Shown here: positions 26,997 to 35,900 of the stretch, piece by piece | How the letters are laid out: each line of letters starts with the position of its first letter | Position numbering within the stretch: the stretch's first letter is position 1 | Source of the DNA: Candidatus Heimdallarchaeota archaeon LC_3 | GTDB lineage: Archaea; Asgardarchaeota; Heimdallarchaeia; Hodarchaeales; LC-3 | Direction: 5' to 3' | Assembly: GCA_001940645.1 (NCBI GenBank) | Contig: MDVS01000017.1 | Coordinates: 1-47,323, forward strand | Length of the DNA stretch: 47,323 nucleotides | Program-made: the position numbers and the translations under genes | Notes under the pieces: model-generated | The model's input: the letters and a program-made list of their open reading frames with translations, nothing else | The model's database searches: none | Told to the model about the DNA's origin: nothing

Positions 26997-29474
26997 ATGA
27001 AGAATAAAGAAATAATTCTTAATGTACAAGATATTGTGTCATTATTCTTAGACAGCGAAACTGAATCGTCTAAATCATATGGACATTCAAATCCTGCTAT
27101 CAAAAAAAGAAAGCAAATTGGTACAAAAACTCATACTACTTGGCAATCCCAACAAAAAAATAAATTTAGGAATACTTTCAAAAAAGAGTTTTTTATTAAA
27201 TCAAAAATCAATTATAATAATTGGAATTTTATTGTGAGAGGTCGATTAGACGGTCTAATACATGATCAAAACGATGAAGATAGTCCAGTCTATATAGAAG
27301 AAATTAAAAGTACTTTCGATACTATAAAAGTGTTTAAGAAAAAAAAAGATCAATTAGAATATTTAAAAAAGAATTTTAATCGATATTTGTTACAACTCCA
27401 AATTTATTTACATTTGGTAAAATTGCAAGACGAATTTCATAACAAGAAGATTATTGGAAAATTAATTTTTATAAATATTAGAAATCAAAAGAATTTTTCA
27501 TTTGTTATAGAACCTGAGAGTCAAATTGATCTCATAATTCATAATTCCTTTGAAAAAATACTTGAAGATTTACAAGATCAAATAGAACAAACTATATCAG
27601 AAAACGAAGCTTTATTTTATTTGAAATTCCCTTATGATACATTGAGAAAATATCAAGAACAAATTATAAACGATATTAGTCATGTTTTCAAAAACGAATC
27701 TAATTTCGGGGTTTGTGCACCTACAGGTCTAGGAAAAACAATCTCTGTTATTTATCCTGCATTAAAATATGCTTTAAAAAACAACAAAAAAATATTTTAT
27801 TCAACTGCGAAAAATTCACAACAGGAAATCATATTTAAAACCATTTGTCATTTATCAGAAACACTACCAAAAAATGTTCAGAATCTTCTTTCCACAGTTT
27901 TTATTGTAGGAAAAGAACAGATGTGCATTAATGAAGAATTTATTTGCCATGAAAGCTCCTGTCCCTATCTGGAAAATTATTCAAACAAACTAAATATTGA
28001 GGAAATAGTAAAAGATCAAGAAAACTTGAAATTTGGATCATTATTTACAGTAGAGATTTTAAAAAAAATTGGGAAGAAGAAAAAATTATGTCCATTTGAA
28101 TTAGGACTTGATTTAAGTGTTGATGCAAAAATTATTGTTGGAGATTACAATTATGTTTTTGATCCAAGAGTGTTTCTCCGTAGACATTTTGAAGAGTACA
28201 GTAAAGATAAAGAATTCATTCTCATCGTCGATGAAGCCCACAATCTTCCTGGAAGGGTAAAGCAATATTTCACAATTGATATTGAACCAAGATATTTACA
28301 ATCTTTGTATCAAAAAATGGAACCTGGTTCTAAATTTCGTATTTGGTTTCAAATTTTCTGGAACTTGATAAAAGCAGAATTTAAAAAATATAACCCTTCA
28401 GAATCTCCTCAAATTTCGACCTTCAATAAAAATAACATAAAAAAATCTATTAGAAATTTCAATTCATTAGCAGACACTTATTTTATGAAATTATTAATTA
28501 ATAAAATAGGTTTAAGCATTGAAGACCCAATTCTTAGTCTATATTACTTTTTGATAAGGCTAGAATCAGCATTAGATATTTCATCACCTGATTCTATTCA
28601 TTTAGTTTATAATCCAGTCCATAAAGATGAATTTGAAAAAAAACTACGCATTCTTTGTTTGGATGCGAGTTTTTGGATCAAAAAAAAGGTCAATCAATTT
28701 CATTCTACTATCTTCTTATCTGCAACGCTAGTACCAACAGTTTTCTATTCAAAACTATTTGGTTTAAAAGAAATTAAGATTGAAGTTTATCCTTCACCTT
28801 TTCCTCCAGAAAATAGAAGATTGATGATACTAAGAAACGTTGAAACTCAATATCGGAAAAGAAAATCTTCAATTAATAAGATAACTGATATTCTCAATTT
28901 TATTAGCCAAATTGCAACTAAAAAAGTCCTGATATTTTTCTCAAGTTATGATTATCTTTTTTTATTCTTAAAGCAATTGAAATATAGTGAAAGTTCAAAT
29001 TTAAGAAGTAAAATGTTTGTAATTACAAAGGATGTTTCATCACATAATTTTAAACCTTTACTTGCCTCTATTAGACAAAGAAAGAATATTAAATTAGTAA
29101 TTACTGTCTTAGGTTCAATTATAGGAGAATCTATAGAATTTCCGGAAAGAATGTTAGAAGGATTAATTATTATAGGACCAGGATATCCCACTGTTGATTT
29201 TGAATTAAACTTAGGAAAAAATTATTATGAAGACCAAGGTTTGAGTGGAGATAAGTACAGTATCCAATTTCCTGCAATTTCAAGAGTTGTTCAGGCTCTA
29301 GGGCGATTGATTAGAAGTGAAACAGATAAGGGATTTATGCTTCTTATAGGAAATCAATATGCTGAAAATTATTATAGATATTTACCTAGATATCTTTATG
29401 ATCATATCGAGGATATATTTCCTTCCAATTCTTGGCAAGAATTACTAAAAAATTTTGTGAAACACAATAACTAG
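26997..29474 (+). CDS. PD-(D/E)XK nuclease fused to XPD/DinG-type Fe-S helicase
   Basis: About 825 residues from the ATG at 26997 (a TTG at 26979 gives six more; numbering here is from the TTG). The N-terminal 200 residues carry a RecB/Cas4-like nuclease: D91 in GRLDGLI, E108 and K110 in YIEEIKST, and QLQIY at about 139-143. The helicase follows: Walker A CAPTGLGKT (246-254), four cysteines that would hold a 4Fe-4S cluster (C316, C323, C328, C371), the DEAH box IVDEAHN (417-422), SATLVP and motif VI QALGRLIRS near the C-terminus. This is COG1199-like: an ATP-driven 5'-3' helicase, here able to cut the strand it unwinds. A role in DNA repair is inferred. Confidence 0.85.
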   Translation: MKNKEIILNVQDIVSLFLDSETESSKSYGHSNPAIKKRKQIGTKTHTTWQSQQKNKFRNTFKKEFFIKSKINYNNWNFIVRGRLDGLIHDQNDEDSPVYIEEIKSTFDTIKVFKKKKDQLEYLKKNFNRYLLQLQIYLHLVKLQDEFHNKKIIGKLIFINIRNQKNFSFVIEPESQIDLIIHNSFEKILEDLQDQIEQTISENEALFYLKFPYDTLRKYQEQIINDISHVFKNESNFGVCAPTGLGKTISVIYPALKYALKNNKKIFYSTAKNSQQEIIFKTICHLSETLPKNVQNLLSTVFIVGKEQMCINEEFICHESSCPYLENYSNKLNIEEIVKDQENLKFGSLFTVEILKKIGKKKKLCPFELGLDLSVDAKIIVGDYNYVFDPRVFLRRHFEEYSKDKEFILIVDEAHNLPGRVKQYFTIDIEPRYLQSLYQKMEPGSKFRIWFQIFWNLIKAEFKKYNPSESPQISTFNKNNIKKSIRNFNSLADTYFMKLLINKIGLSIEDPILSLYYFLIRLESALDISSPDSIHLVYNPVHKDEFEKKLRILCLDASFWIKKKVNQFHSTIFLSATLVPTVFYSKLFGLKEIKIEVYPSPFPPENRRLMILRNVETQYRKRKSSINKITDILNFISQIATKKVLIFFSSYDYLFLFLKQLKYSESSNLRSKMFVITKDVSSHNFKPLLASIRQRKNIKLVITVLGSIIGESIEFPERMLEGLIIIGPGYPTVDFELNLGKNYYEDQGLSGDKYSIQFPAISRVVQALGRLIRSETDKGFMLLIGNQYAENYYRYLPRYLYDHIEDIFPSNSWQELLKNFVKHNN

Positions 29475-29554
29475 ATAAAATTCTAATAATACATCATGGT
29501 TTATCATCATTTTAGAAAATCTTAAAAGGAAATATTTATAGAAATAAAAAAGTT

Positions 29555-30943
29555 ATGAAAAATAACAAGAATTTGGGTATTTTTATGAGAAAATTATTCA
29601 TTATACTTTTTATTTCAATCATGTTTTCAAGCCTTATATTAACAGGATCATCAAGGATCGTTTCTAACACAGAAAAAAAAGGGAATAATCAAAATGTTCC
29701 TGAACAATTAAAGTATCAAAATTTTCGAGTAGCTATTAATAATACAGATTTTAATGGTTCTGTAACGATTCTATTGTCAAGTTCTCTATATTGGTTAAGT
29801 AAAGGAACTTTAGATTTATTCATAAACGATTTGAACCAATCGGTGAAAGAAATATTTCCAAAAGTAAATCTTGAATTTCGAATTACAACGAGTTTAATGA
29901 TAAATGATGTCATTACTGATATGAACAATGACACAACCATAGAGAGAGAATATTTAATTAGCGTAGGGAGAAATCAAAGAATTTCTATTAATGAAAATAT
30001 CATTAAGTCAGTTTGGACAAACCAATCATATTATAGTCATAATAATAGTGTTTTTAGTCACATAGCTTTCATAGATTCAAATGTTAGATTAGAAAATTAT
30101 AGTTATCAGGATTTTGATCAAGTTGAAGCTGGTTTTTTAGCCGGTGCTTGGTCAGCTTTTTCTTCCATTAAGCAATACGCAGGTATATTAATGGTTCCTG
30201 GACCAGAACTTGGATTTAAAAATAATAATCCATTTACAATAATGAATTCAGAATTCTTATCAGGAATATTTACAGGAATTGAACATGTTCGCGAAAAATA
30301 TCTTAACAGGAATATCTTTCCTGTAGTAGCAAAAGGAATGGATCAAACTAACTTTATTGTAAGGATGACTCAATCATTTACAGATTTAAATTTATCTAAT
30401 GTAATCAATTTTTCACCGGATTCTGCTTTGTCCGAAGGTAAAAATTCAGCAAATAAAATGATAAACAAAGGTATTGATTCCTTGATATCTATTAGTAACT
30501 CTGGTGATAATGGAATAGCTGAAGTGATACAAGAAAATGACAATACTTTTGGATTTTTTTTGAATTCTCAACCAATAGAAGGAACGAATAGAGCAGCTTT
30601 TTTATATCCAAATTATACGCTAGCAACATTAAAGCAATTAGAAAATTGGGCTCAAATGAATGAGTCTAATTTGATTCAAAATGTATACAAACCAAATACT
30701 GCCGAATATCTTTTTGAAAATCGCTTATCTGACTTAGACAATAATGACGATTTCCAAAACCTTCTAATCAACCTATCCGAATCGAATATCGAAATATCTG
30801 GTGATTTCATCTCATGTGAAATATCGTTTAATGGTTGCAAACCAAGTCATCTTGAAATTATTTCAGGATTGGAATGGTTTTCAGTTATGGTTTTGTTGTT
30901 AGCAGGTATTTTCAAAATAAAAAGAAGTAAGAGAACCAATTAG
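29555..30943 (+). CDS. BMP-family-like solute-binding surface protein
   Basis: A 462-residue secreted protein. An N-terminal hydrophobic segment (about 13-32) acts as a signal or anchor; a second hydrophobic stretch near the C-terminus (about 437-453, followed by KIKRSKR) would anchor it in the membrane. Between them the sequence has features of the BMP/Med family of nucleoside-binding proteins: FDQVEAGFLAGAWSAF, GILMVPGPELGF, SGIFTGIEHVREKY and IDSLISISNSGDNGIAEVI. The next gene is a nucleoside phosphorylase, 12 bases downstream, suggesting the pair recovers methylthioadenosine or related nucleosides. No ABC permease or ATPase is present. The binding pocket has not been checked in detail. 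Confidence 0.7.
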   Translation: MKNNKNLGIFMRKLFIILFISIMFSSLILTGSSRIVSNTEKKGNNQNVPEQLKYQNFRVAINNTDFNGSVTILLSSSLYWLSKGTLDLFINDLNQSVKEIFPKVNLEFRITTSLMINDVITDMNNDTTIEREYLISVGRNQRISINENIIKSVWTNQSYYSHNNSVFSHIAFIDSNVRLENYSYQDFDQVEAGFLAGAWSAFSSIKQYAGILMVPGPELGFKNNNPFTIMNSEFLSGIFTGIEHVREKYLNRNIFPVVAKGMDQTNFIVRMTQSFTDLNLSNVINFSPDSALSEGKNSANKMINKGIDSLISISNSGDNGIAEVIQENDNTFGFFLNSQPIEGTNRAAFLYPNYTLATLKQLENWAQMNESNLIQNVYKPNTAEYLFENRLSDLDNNDDFQNLLINLSESNIEISGDFISCEISFNGCKPSHLEIISGLEWFSVMVLLLAGIFKIKRSKRTN

Positions 30944-30954
30944 GTGTTTGAGAA

Positions 30955-31764
30955 ATTAGTAAGAACAATACTGAAAATTTTGGAGTCATTGGAGGAAGCG
31001 GGTTTTATGATTTTCTCTCTAATCCCGATGAAGAACTTGTAAAAACTCCATTTGGTGATGTACCTCTTCTTAGGGGTAAAATAGAAGGGAAAAATGTTTA
31101 TTATTTAAATCGTCATGGTTATGGTCACTCAATTCCTCCACACGCTGTAAATTATAAAGCTAATTTATTCGCATTTTTTGAGAAAAAAGTAAAATATATC
31201 ATATCAACAACAGCAGTTGGAGTCTTAAAAGATTTTTCTCCTGGAGAACTAGTTCTTCTTGAACAATTTGTTGACTTTGTTTCACCACCTATAACATATT
31301 TTGATGGATTATTTGAAATACAGATATCAGAAAATAAGGTAAAGGCTGGTGTAGTTCATACAGATTACACCGAACCTTATTGTCCAATTTTAAGAGATTT
31401 CATATATGAAACTGGACAAAAAATTAATTTGCAGGTAAAAAAAGGTGGAATTTATGTTTTGAGTAGAGGACCAAGATTTGAAACACCAGCAGAAATTGCA
31501 ATTATGAAAAATAATAATTGGGGGAATGTTGTAGGAATGACAAATCCCAATGAGGTGATTCTTGCTAGAGAGCTTGAAATACACTATGCTTCGATATCGA
31601 TAACGACCAATTTTGCAGCAGGCATTAGTAAAAATAAAATCACTCATTTAGAAGTTTTGGAAATATTCAATGACTTAAAACCAAATGTACAACACTTAAT
31701 AAAAGAAGTAATCAAAACCAATATTCAAGAGAAAGAATGTAACTGTATAAAACATCCTAAGTAA
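30955..31764 (+). CDS. MTA/MTI phosphorylase, PNP family, with an unusual start
   Basis: The protein reads from GVIGGSGFYDFL at the N-terminus through RHGYGHSIPPHAVNYKANL and SRGPRFETPAEI to GMTNPNEVILARELEIHYA and TTNFAAG: the full signature of the MTAP/MTIP/PNP-II trimeric phosphorylases, about 270 residues. It would split MTA or methylthioinosine with phosphate into base and methylthioribose-1-phosphate, the substrate of MtnA. There is no in-frame ATG, GTG or TTG until a TTG at 31429, two thirds into the gene. The best start is an ATT at 30955, six bases after an in-frame TGA. A non-canonical start or an indel in the sequence are the explanations. It follows a BMP-like binding-protein gene. 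Confidence 0.8.
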   Translation: MSKNNTENFGVIGGSGFYDFLSNPDEELVKTPFGDVPLLRGKIEGKNVYYLNRHGYGHSIPPHAVNYKANLFAFFEKKVKYIISTTAVGVLKDFSPGELVLLEQFVDFVSPPITYFDGLFEIQISENKVKAGVVHTDYTEPYCPILRDFIYETGQKINLQVKKGGIYVLSRGPRFETPAEIAIMKNNNWGNVVGMTNPNEVILARELEIHYASISITTNFAAGISKNKITHLEVLEIFNDLKPNVQHLIKEVIKTNIQEKECNCIKHPK

Positions 31765-32084
31765 GTAACTTTTACATTTATAAACAAAAATTTTTTAAAT
31801 AAATGGTCTAAAAAATAATGTTTATGAATAACAAAAAATACGCTAAGCTGAACAAATTAATAATAATATTAACGAATACAAAATGATAACTACAATAAGT
31901 AATAAAGAAAATTCATTACTTAATTAAAAAAGTAAATAAATTCCTAGTATTGAGAAGCTGTTTGGCTTAGAAAATTATCATTACTCATCACAAAATCATA
32001 AGTTTCGTAATGAATATTAAAAACCTTGCGAGAATATTTAACAATACCTAGGACATAAGAATCGGTGACAAATTTTTGTTTTTA
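31765..32084. other. Intergenic region before the Rab-like GTPase gene
   Basis: About 320 bases of very AT-rich sequence. No gene was recognised. The right part holds the GTPase promoter, with a TATA-like ATATTTAACA at about 32032-32041, roughly 45-55 bases upstream of the ATG. Confidence 0.4.
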
Positions 32085-32624
32085 ATGAAGATAGTTTTGT
32101 GCGGAGAAGGTGCAGTCGGAAAAACAGCACTCAGGGAACGCTACTTAGGGAAGGAATTCACTTCCAGCTATTTAATGACTATTGGAGCAGATTTCGCTGT
32201 GCAGAAGACAGAGGTAGAAGGGAAAGAGGTAAAATTCCAAATTTGGGACTTAGCGGGACAAGAACGATTCAATTCAGTTAGATCTCTCTACTACCAAGGA
32301 TCTCATGGCGTCCTTTTTGTTTTCGACGTGACTAGACCCGAATCTATACAAAGGCTCGCTGACGGCTGGATTCACGAATTAAAGAAACATATTCGAGGAG
32401 GCCCTATTCCTGCTGTTGTATTGGGGAATAAGACTGATCTTCGTGATCCAACAGATCCTACGCACATAACAAAAGAACAGGGTAAAGAGTTAGTCAAAAA
32501 AATGGCAGAAGTCTTTGGTAATGGAGAGATTCAAATGCCTTACCTTGAAACATCTGCAAAAACCGGAGAAAATGTTCAGGAAGCATTTAAAAACTTAGCT
32601 GAAATGATAATCTCAGGAAAATAG
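32085..32624 (+). CDS. Rab/Ras-like small GTPase
   Basis: From the ATG at 32085 the protein has 179 residues (a TTG at 32076 adds three), the length of a Rab or Ras. All five boxes are clear: G1 GEGAVGKT, G2 threonine in YLMTIGADF, G3 WDLAGQERF with the catalytic Gln, G4 GNKTDL and G5 ETSAKTG. The Rab-like G3 FQIWDLAGQERFNSVRSLYY is nearly identical in pattern to eukaryotic Rabs. There is no C-terminal CC or CAAX, so no prenylation site. It is more GC-rich than its neighbours, perhaps from high expression. It ends 16 bases from the stop of a convergent cluster containing a roadblock protein, a likely regulator of such GTPases. Confidence 0.95.
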   Translation: MKIVLCGEGAVGKTALRERYLGKEFTSSYLMTIGADFAVQKTEVEGKEVKFQIWDLAGQERFNSVRSLYYQGSHGVLFVFDVTRPESIQRLADGWIHELKKHIRGGPIPAVVLGNKTDLRDPTDPTHITKEQGKELVKKMAEVFGNGEIQMPYLETSAKTGENVQEAFKNLAEMIISGK

Positions 32625-32640
32625 CTTATTAATTTCTTTT

Positions 32641-34581
32641 TTACAAATTCATCAACTTTTGATGTGTGTTACATTTGAACTGATCGTTGTTATAATGATC
32701 AACACAAAACCATTTCTCACAGATTTCACATTGAGATTTAATTAATGAAATAACTGTTTCTGATGATTCTAAGGATTTTTCATTGTTTATATCACTTATC
32801 AGTAATTCTCTCTCTTCGTTTGTTAATATTATTGTATCTAAATCCCATAACAACTTTTTAATTAGATCTTCATCTATTTCATTATTTAATAGATCAATAT
32901 TTTCTTTTAAAGGTTTAATAAATTCTTTAATAGAAGTGGAGAGTTTTTTATCGTCTAAAAATAAAAGAAATTTTCTCCAAGCTTCAATGCTTTTATGTAC
33001 TAAAATTGTCCTGTTTTTAGAACATTGATTAGAATTGCACTCGAAAATTAGTTCAAGTCCAGAATTATCGTTGAATTCATTTATAGTAATTGGATATGGT
33101 AAAAAACGATGTAAAACACGATTTAACAAATCTATATCTTTATTAAATATAGACATTTTTATTTTAAGTGATTCCATACCAACTCTAATTCTATTGATTA
33201 TTTTTGATTTATCAATTAAATCTTTTTTCTCTGTTATAATTATTTTTTCATTTAATGAGGTAATAATTGAATTTATATCTCTAGATAACGTAATCAGTGG
33301 ATAACTGTCTGTGTTTTGTCTAATAGCCTCAAGTTCATTAAAAACTTGTGTTGTTGAGGATAAATATTGGAATCTATCCAATAAAATGATTAAATCCTTC
33401 AATGGTTTATTAATTTCCTGATAAAATTCCTTTATCTTACTCATAATTTCAAGTTCGTTTTCATTGGGAGAGAATAAATCTAGTTTTAGAATGTCTGGAT
33501 ATAAAATGGAGGGATTAGAAAACTTTAATTTTGCATCTTTTATCCTTCCCTGGCCAATTAAATAACTTAAACTTAATTGAATTACGGCTGATGGTAATCT
33601 AAAGATTTTTTGTCCTAAATAGGGAATAGAAATTTCTTGTATGTTGTAATTAGATGCAATTGCTTTTATTGTTTTTTCCATTCGATCTAATAATTCTTCA
33701 TCAAATCCAATCAAAGATATTATCTCATCTTCTGAAATTTCAGATTCGATTGGAGTTGCTTTCATTTCTTCCATTAATGGATTAATAGTTTTAATAGATT
33801 GAGTAGCAATGTAGTCTAGAATTTGACCAGGGATGGTAATTTTTTGCGGGAATCGAATTAAACTCGAGAAAAGGGAATCAAGTCGAGAATCGTATTCGAT
33901 GGAGTCGTCAAATTTTGTTAATGCTAATTCGTTGCTTTTATTGATTTTTATCAACAAATTTTTATTATTATTACTTTCTATATTACATTCTGATATTGTT
34001 CCTAGGTCAAGCTCTAGTTGTATCCTTTCTATCGCAGTTAAACTAGATATAATAGCATCTTCGAAAATGAAATCGGGAATTCTACTCTTCAACCAAATTT
34101 TAAATCCTTCAGATGTAGTAATACCTATGAACTGATTTTCTACAAGTTTTTCTTCTAGGATCTGAAAATCTAATGAATTAATTATGAAATTTTGTATAAT
34201 TGAGGAATTTGTTTCTAAAATATTGCTTATTGTACCCAACCAAGTTAATGAATCAATTGAATGAAAAAATAATCTGTTTTGCCCTCCTTCTATTTCAAAC
34301 TCTTTCAAATACCCTAGAGTGTTCCCAAACGTATTTTTCCACAACTTATGAATTCCTTTAAAAGTCAAATCACTAATAGTTTCTAATTTATCTTTTTTTT
34401 CACTTTTTAGGGCGGTATTCCATTTTAATTTTTCATTAAAAAACAAACTAATTGATTTTATAGATTTACTTTCTTCTATAGTTTTAGAAAGAGCAGGAAT
34501 TACCCATGGTTGTTGTAAAAAATTATTAACGATTTCCATTTTAATTTTCCAATCAGAAGTAAATTTAGGTCGAATTTTCAT
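32641..34581 (-). CDS. Large helical protein with C-terminal Cys/His zinc motif
   Basis: A 646-residue protein that I do not recognise. Most of it is predicted to be helical and charged, with segments such as ILDYIATQSIKTINPLME and SEDEIISLIGFDEELLDRM. The last 30 residues contain C618, C621, C626, H629, C637 and H640 (CEICEKWFCVDHYN, then CNTHQ), consistent with a compact zinc site like an A20/B-box type finger. It is the last gene of a three-gene cluster behind DUF309 and roadblock/LC7 genes, 48 bases from the latter. The zinc finger could bind a partner in the GTPase/cytoskeleton neighbourhood. No catalytic motif was seen. Confidence 0.65.
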   Translation of the reverse strand: MKIRPKFTSDWKIKMEIVNNFLQQPWVIPALSKTIEESKSIKSISLFFNEKLKWNTALKSEKKDKLETISDLTFKGIHKLWKNTFGNTLGYLKEFEIEGGQNRLFFHSIDSLTWLGTISNILETNSSIIQNFIINSLDFQILEEKLVENQFIGITTSEGFKIWLKSRIPDFIFEDAIISSLTAIERIQLELDLGTISECNIESNNNKNLLIKINKSNELALTKFDDSIEYDSRLDSLFSSLIRFPQKITIPGQILDYIATQSIKTINPLMEEMKATPIESEISEDEIISLIGFDEELLDRMEKTIKAIASNYNIQEISIPYLGQKIFRLPSAVIQLSLSYLIGQGRIKDAKLKFSNPSILYPDILKLDLFSPNENELEIMSKIKEFYQEINKPLKDLIILLDRFQYLSSTTQVFNELEAIRQNTDSYPLITLSRDINSIITSLNEKIIITEKKDLIDKSKIINRIRVGMESLKIKMSIFNKDIDLLNRVLHRFLPYPITINEFNDNSGLELIFECNSNQCSKNRTILVHKSIEAWRKFLLFLDDKKLSTSIKEFIKPLKENIDLLNNEIDEDLIKKLLWDLDTIILTNEERELLISDINNEKSLESSETVISLIKSQCEICEKWFCVDHYNNDQFKCNTHQKLMNL

Positions 34582-34629
34582 TTCAATATTATATATAATA
34601 TTTTGTTTGATTTATTATTCAGTTTTAGT

Positions 34630-35001
34630 TTATTTATCCATTAATTTCTGAATTAACTCATGAATGCTCAAAGTTAAAGACTTAATGTCACTTTTAGTTT
34701 CAGTGATAACCAAAATGTTATATTTTTCTGAAAAAATCATTCCTGTATTAGCATTTTCCGCTTTAACAGTAAAAACCTTACATTTATCATAACTTAAGCT
34801 TAATAAAGTTTTATTTGTAAGAGATTGACAAGCTAGAATCATTGCACCTAATCTGGTTTGCTCTCCATCTTCTATAGCTCCAGAAGAATTATATCCAGCT
34901 AAAAGTATTCCTTGATTATTAATAATTGATATAGTTTTTATCTGCGGATTTGTTTTTCCTACTTCAGTAAGTTTCGAATTAAGATCAGAGTCAACATTCA
35001 T
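34630..35001 (-). CDS. Roadblock/LC7 domain protein
   Basis: A 123-residue single-domain protein. The roadblock/LC7 fold pattern is clear: an N-terminal helix, then IKTISIINNQGILLAGYN (the strand with N/D-x-x-G), a helix with LGAMILACQSLTNKTL, and strands KVFTVKAENANTGMIFSEKYNILVIT followed by a C-terminal helix ending LIQKLMDK. MglB and dynein light-chain roadblock proteins of this kind act as homodimeric regulators (often activators of GTP hydrolysis) of Ras-like GTPases. The convergent Rab-like GTPase gene 2 kb away is a natural partner; that pairing is inferred. The gene is 21 bases downstream of the DUF309 gene on the same strand and precedes the zinc-motif protein. Confidence 0.85.
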   Translation of the reverse strand: MNVDSDLNSKLTEVGKTNPQIKTISIINNQGILLAGYNSSGAIEDGEQTRLGAMILACQSLTNKTLLSLSYDKCKVFTVKAENANTGMIFSEKYNILVITETKSDIKSLTLSIHELIQKLMDK

Positions 35002-35022
35002 ATATATTCATTTCTTGATTTT

Positions 35023-35451
35023 TTATTCTGGAAAATTAAACAATTCAATTTTAGGAAACAATGGATTTTTTTTATAGTTTTTTGTGTTTGTTAACCAATC
35101 TTGCCAATTTTTTGATTCTTCTATAAAAATCTTTAACCAATTGAAAGAAGAAACTTTACTTTTTAAGCGATATTTATTGTTATTTGCTAATTCATAAAAA
35201 TCTTTCAATCGAGATACTCCTTTTTGTAATTGTTTTTTACTTCCATTTAAATTTCCATTTTTAAAATGATAAAACCCTACTCCAATGTTTAGAATACCTT
35301 GATAAAGAAGTCTTCGTTTATCGTTTTTTTCTGATTTGATCCAAAGCTCCTCAAATATATCATGTTGTCCAAAAAAATCTTCTTGGTTAAAAAGTTCAAC
35401 TCCTTTAATGAATTGAGATGGAAGAATTATAATCATTAAATAAAAATCCAA
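35023..35451 (-). CDS. DUF309 family protein
   Basis: A 142-residue helical protein. The DUF309 signature is present: GVELFNQEDFFGQHDIFEELW near the N-terminus (with a His in place of the usual AHE pattern, GQHDIFEELW), then RRLLYQGILNIGVGFYHFKNGN, and LKKGVSRL-like helix. The fold is an all-alpha bundle of unknown biochemical role. It is the first gene of the minus-strand cluster with the roadblock protein; the gap of 450 bases to the tubulin-like operon holds its promoter. The extra 12 residues before FIKGVELFN may be a start artefact. Confidence 0.8.
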   Translation of the reverse strand: MDFYLMIIILPSQFIKGVELFNQEDFFGQHDIFEELWIKSEKNDKRRLLYQGILNIGVGFYHFKNGNLNGSKKQLQKGVSRLKDFYELANNNKYRLKSKVSSFNWLKIFIEESKNWQDWLTNTKNYKKNPLFPKIELFNFPE

Positions 35452-35900
35452 AAATATTGTCTTTAAATCATTTTTAATCTTTCAGTTTTGTAAGATTTAT
35501 GTTCTTCATGGTTTTGAGAATGATATACATTAAAATTCCTAATATTTAGTACAAATTCTCTAATTACGTAAGATTCCGATGTCCATACGGCTAATTAAAT
35601 CCCACTTGAAGGAATTAAAATATATTTGATTTACATTTTTACAAAATAATAATGTAGGTGCGGGTTATGCTTCGATAAATGGAATTTCATTCTTGTATTT
35701 ATATTCATATTAATTAAATAAAGTATTTATAAATATAAAAAAAAAAGACAATTTAATTTTGAAATATTAATATAATTTTGAAATAGTGGAAATCTTACAC
35801 ACGGTTAAGGTTGTTTTTTATTTTTTCAATCATTTTTAATAAATTCATGAGAAACCGACTTAAATCACATTTAATTAATAAATTCTAAGTTAAATAGGTT
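35452..35900. promoter_or_regulatory. Divergent regulatory region between DUF309 cluster and tubulin-like operon
   Basis: About 450 bases with no gene. A TATA-like TTTATAAATATA lies at about 35726-35737. A 13-base direct repeat, TAATTTTGAAATA, occurs at 35754-35766 and 35773-35785 (19-base period), upstream of the 1400-residue protein's gene. Two copies about two helical turns apart could bind a regulator, although such AT-rich sequence repeats easily by chance. No tRNA or structured RNA was seen. Confidence 0.45.
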
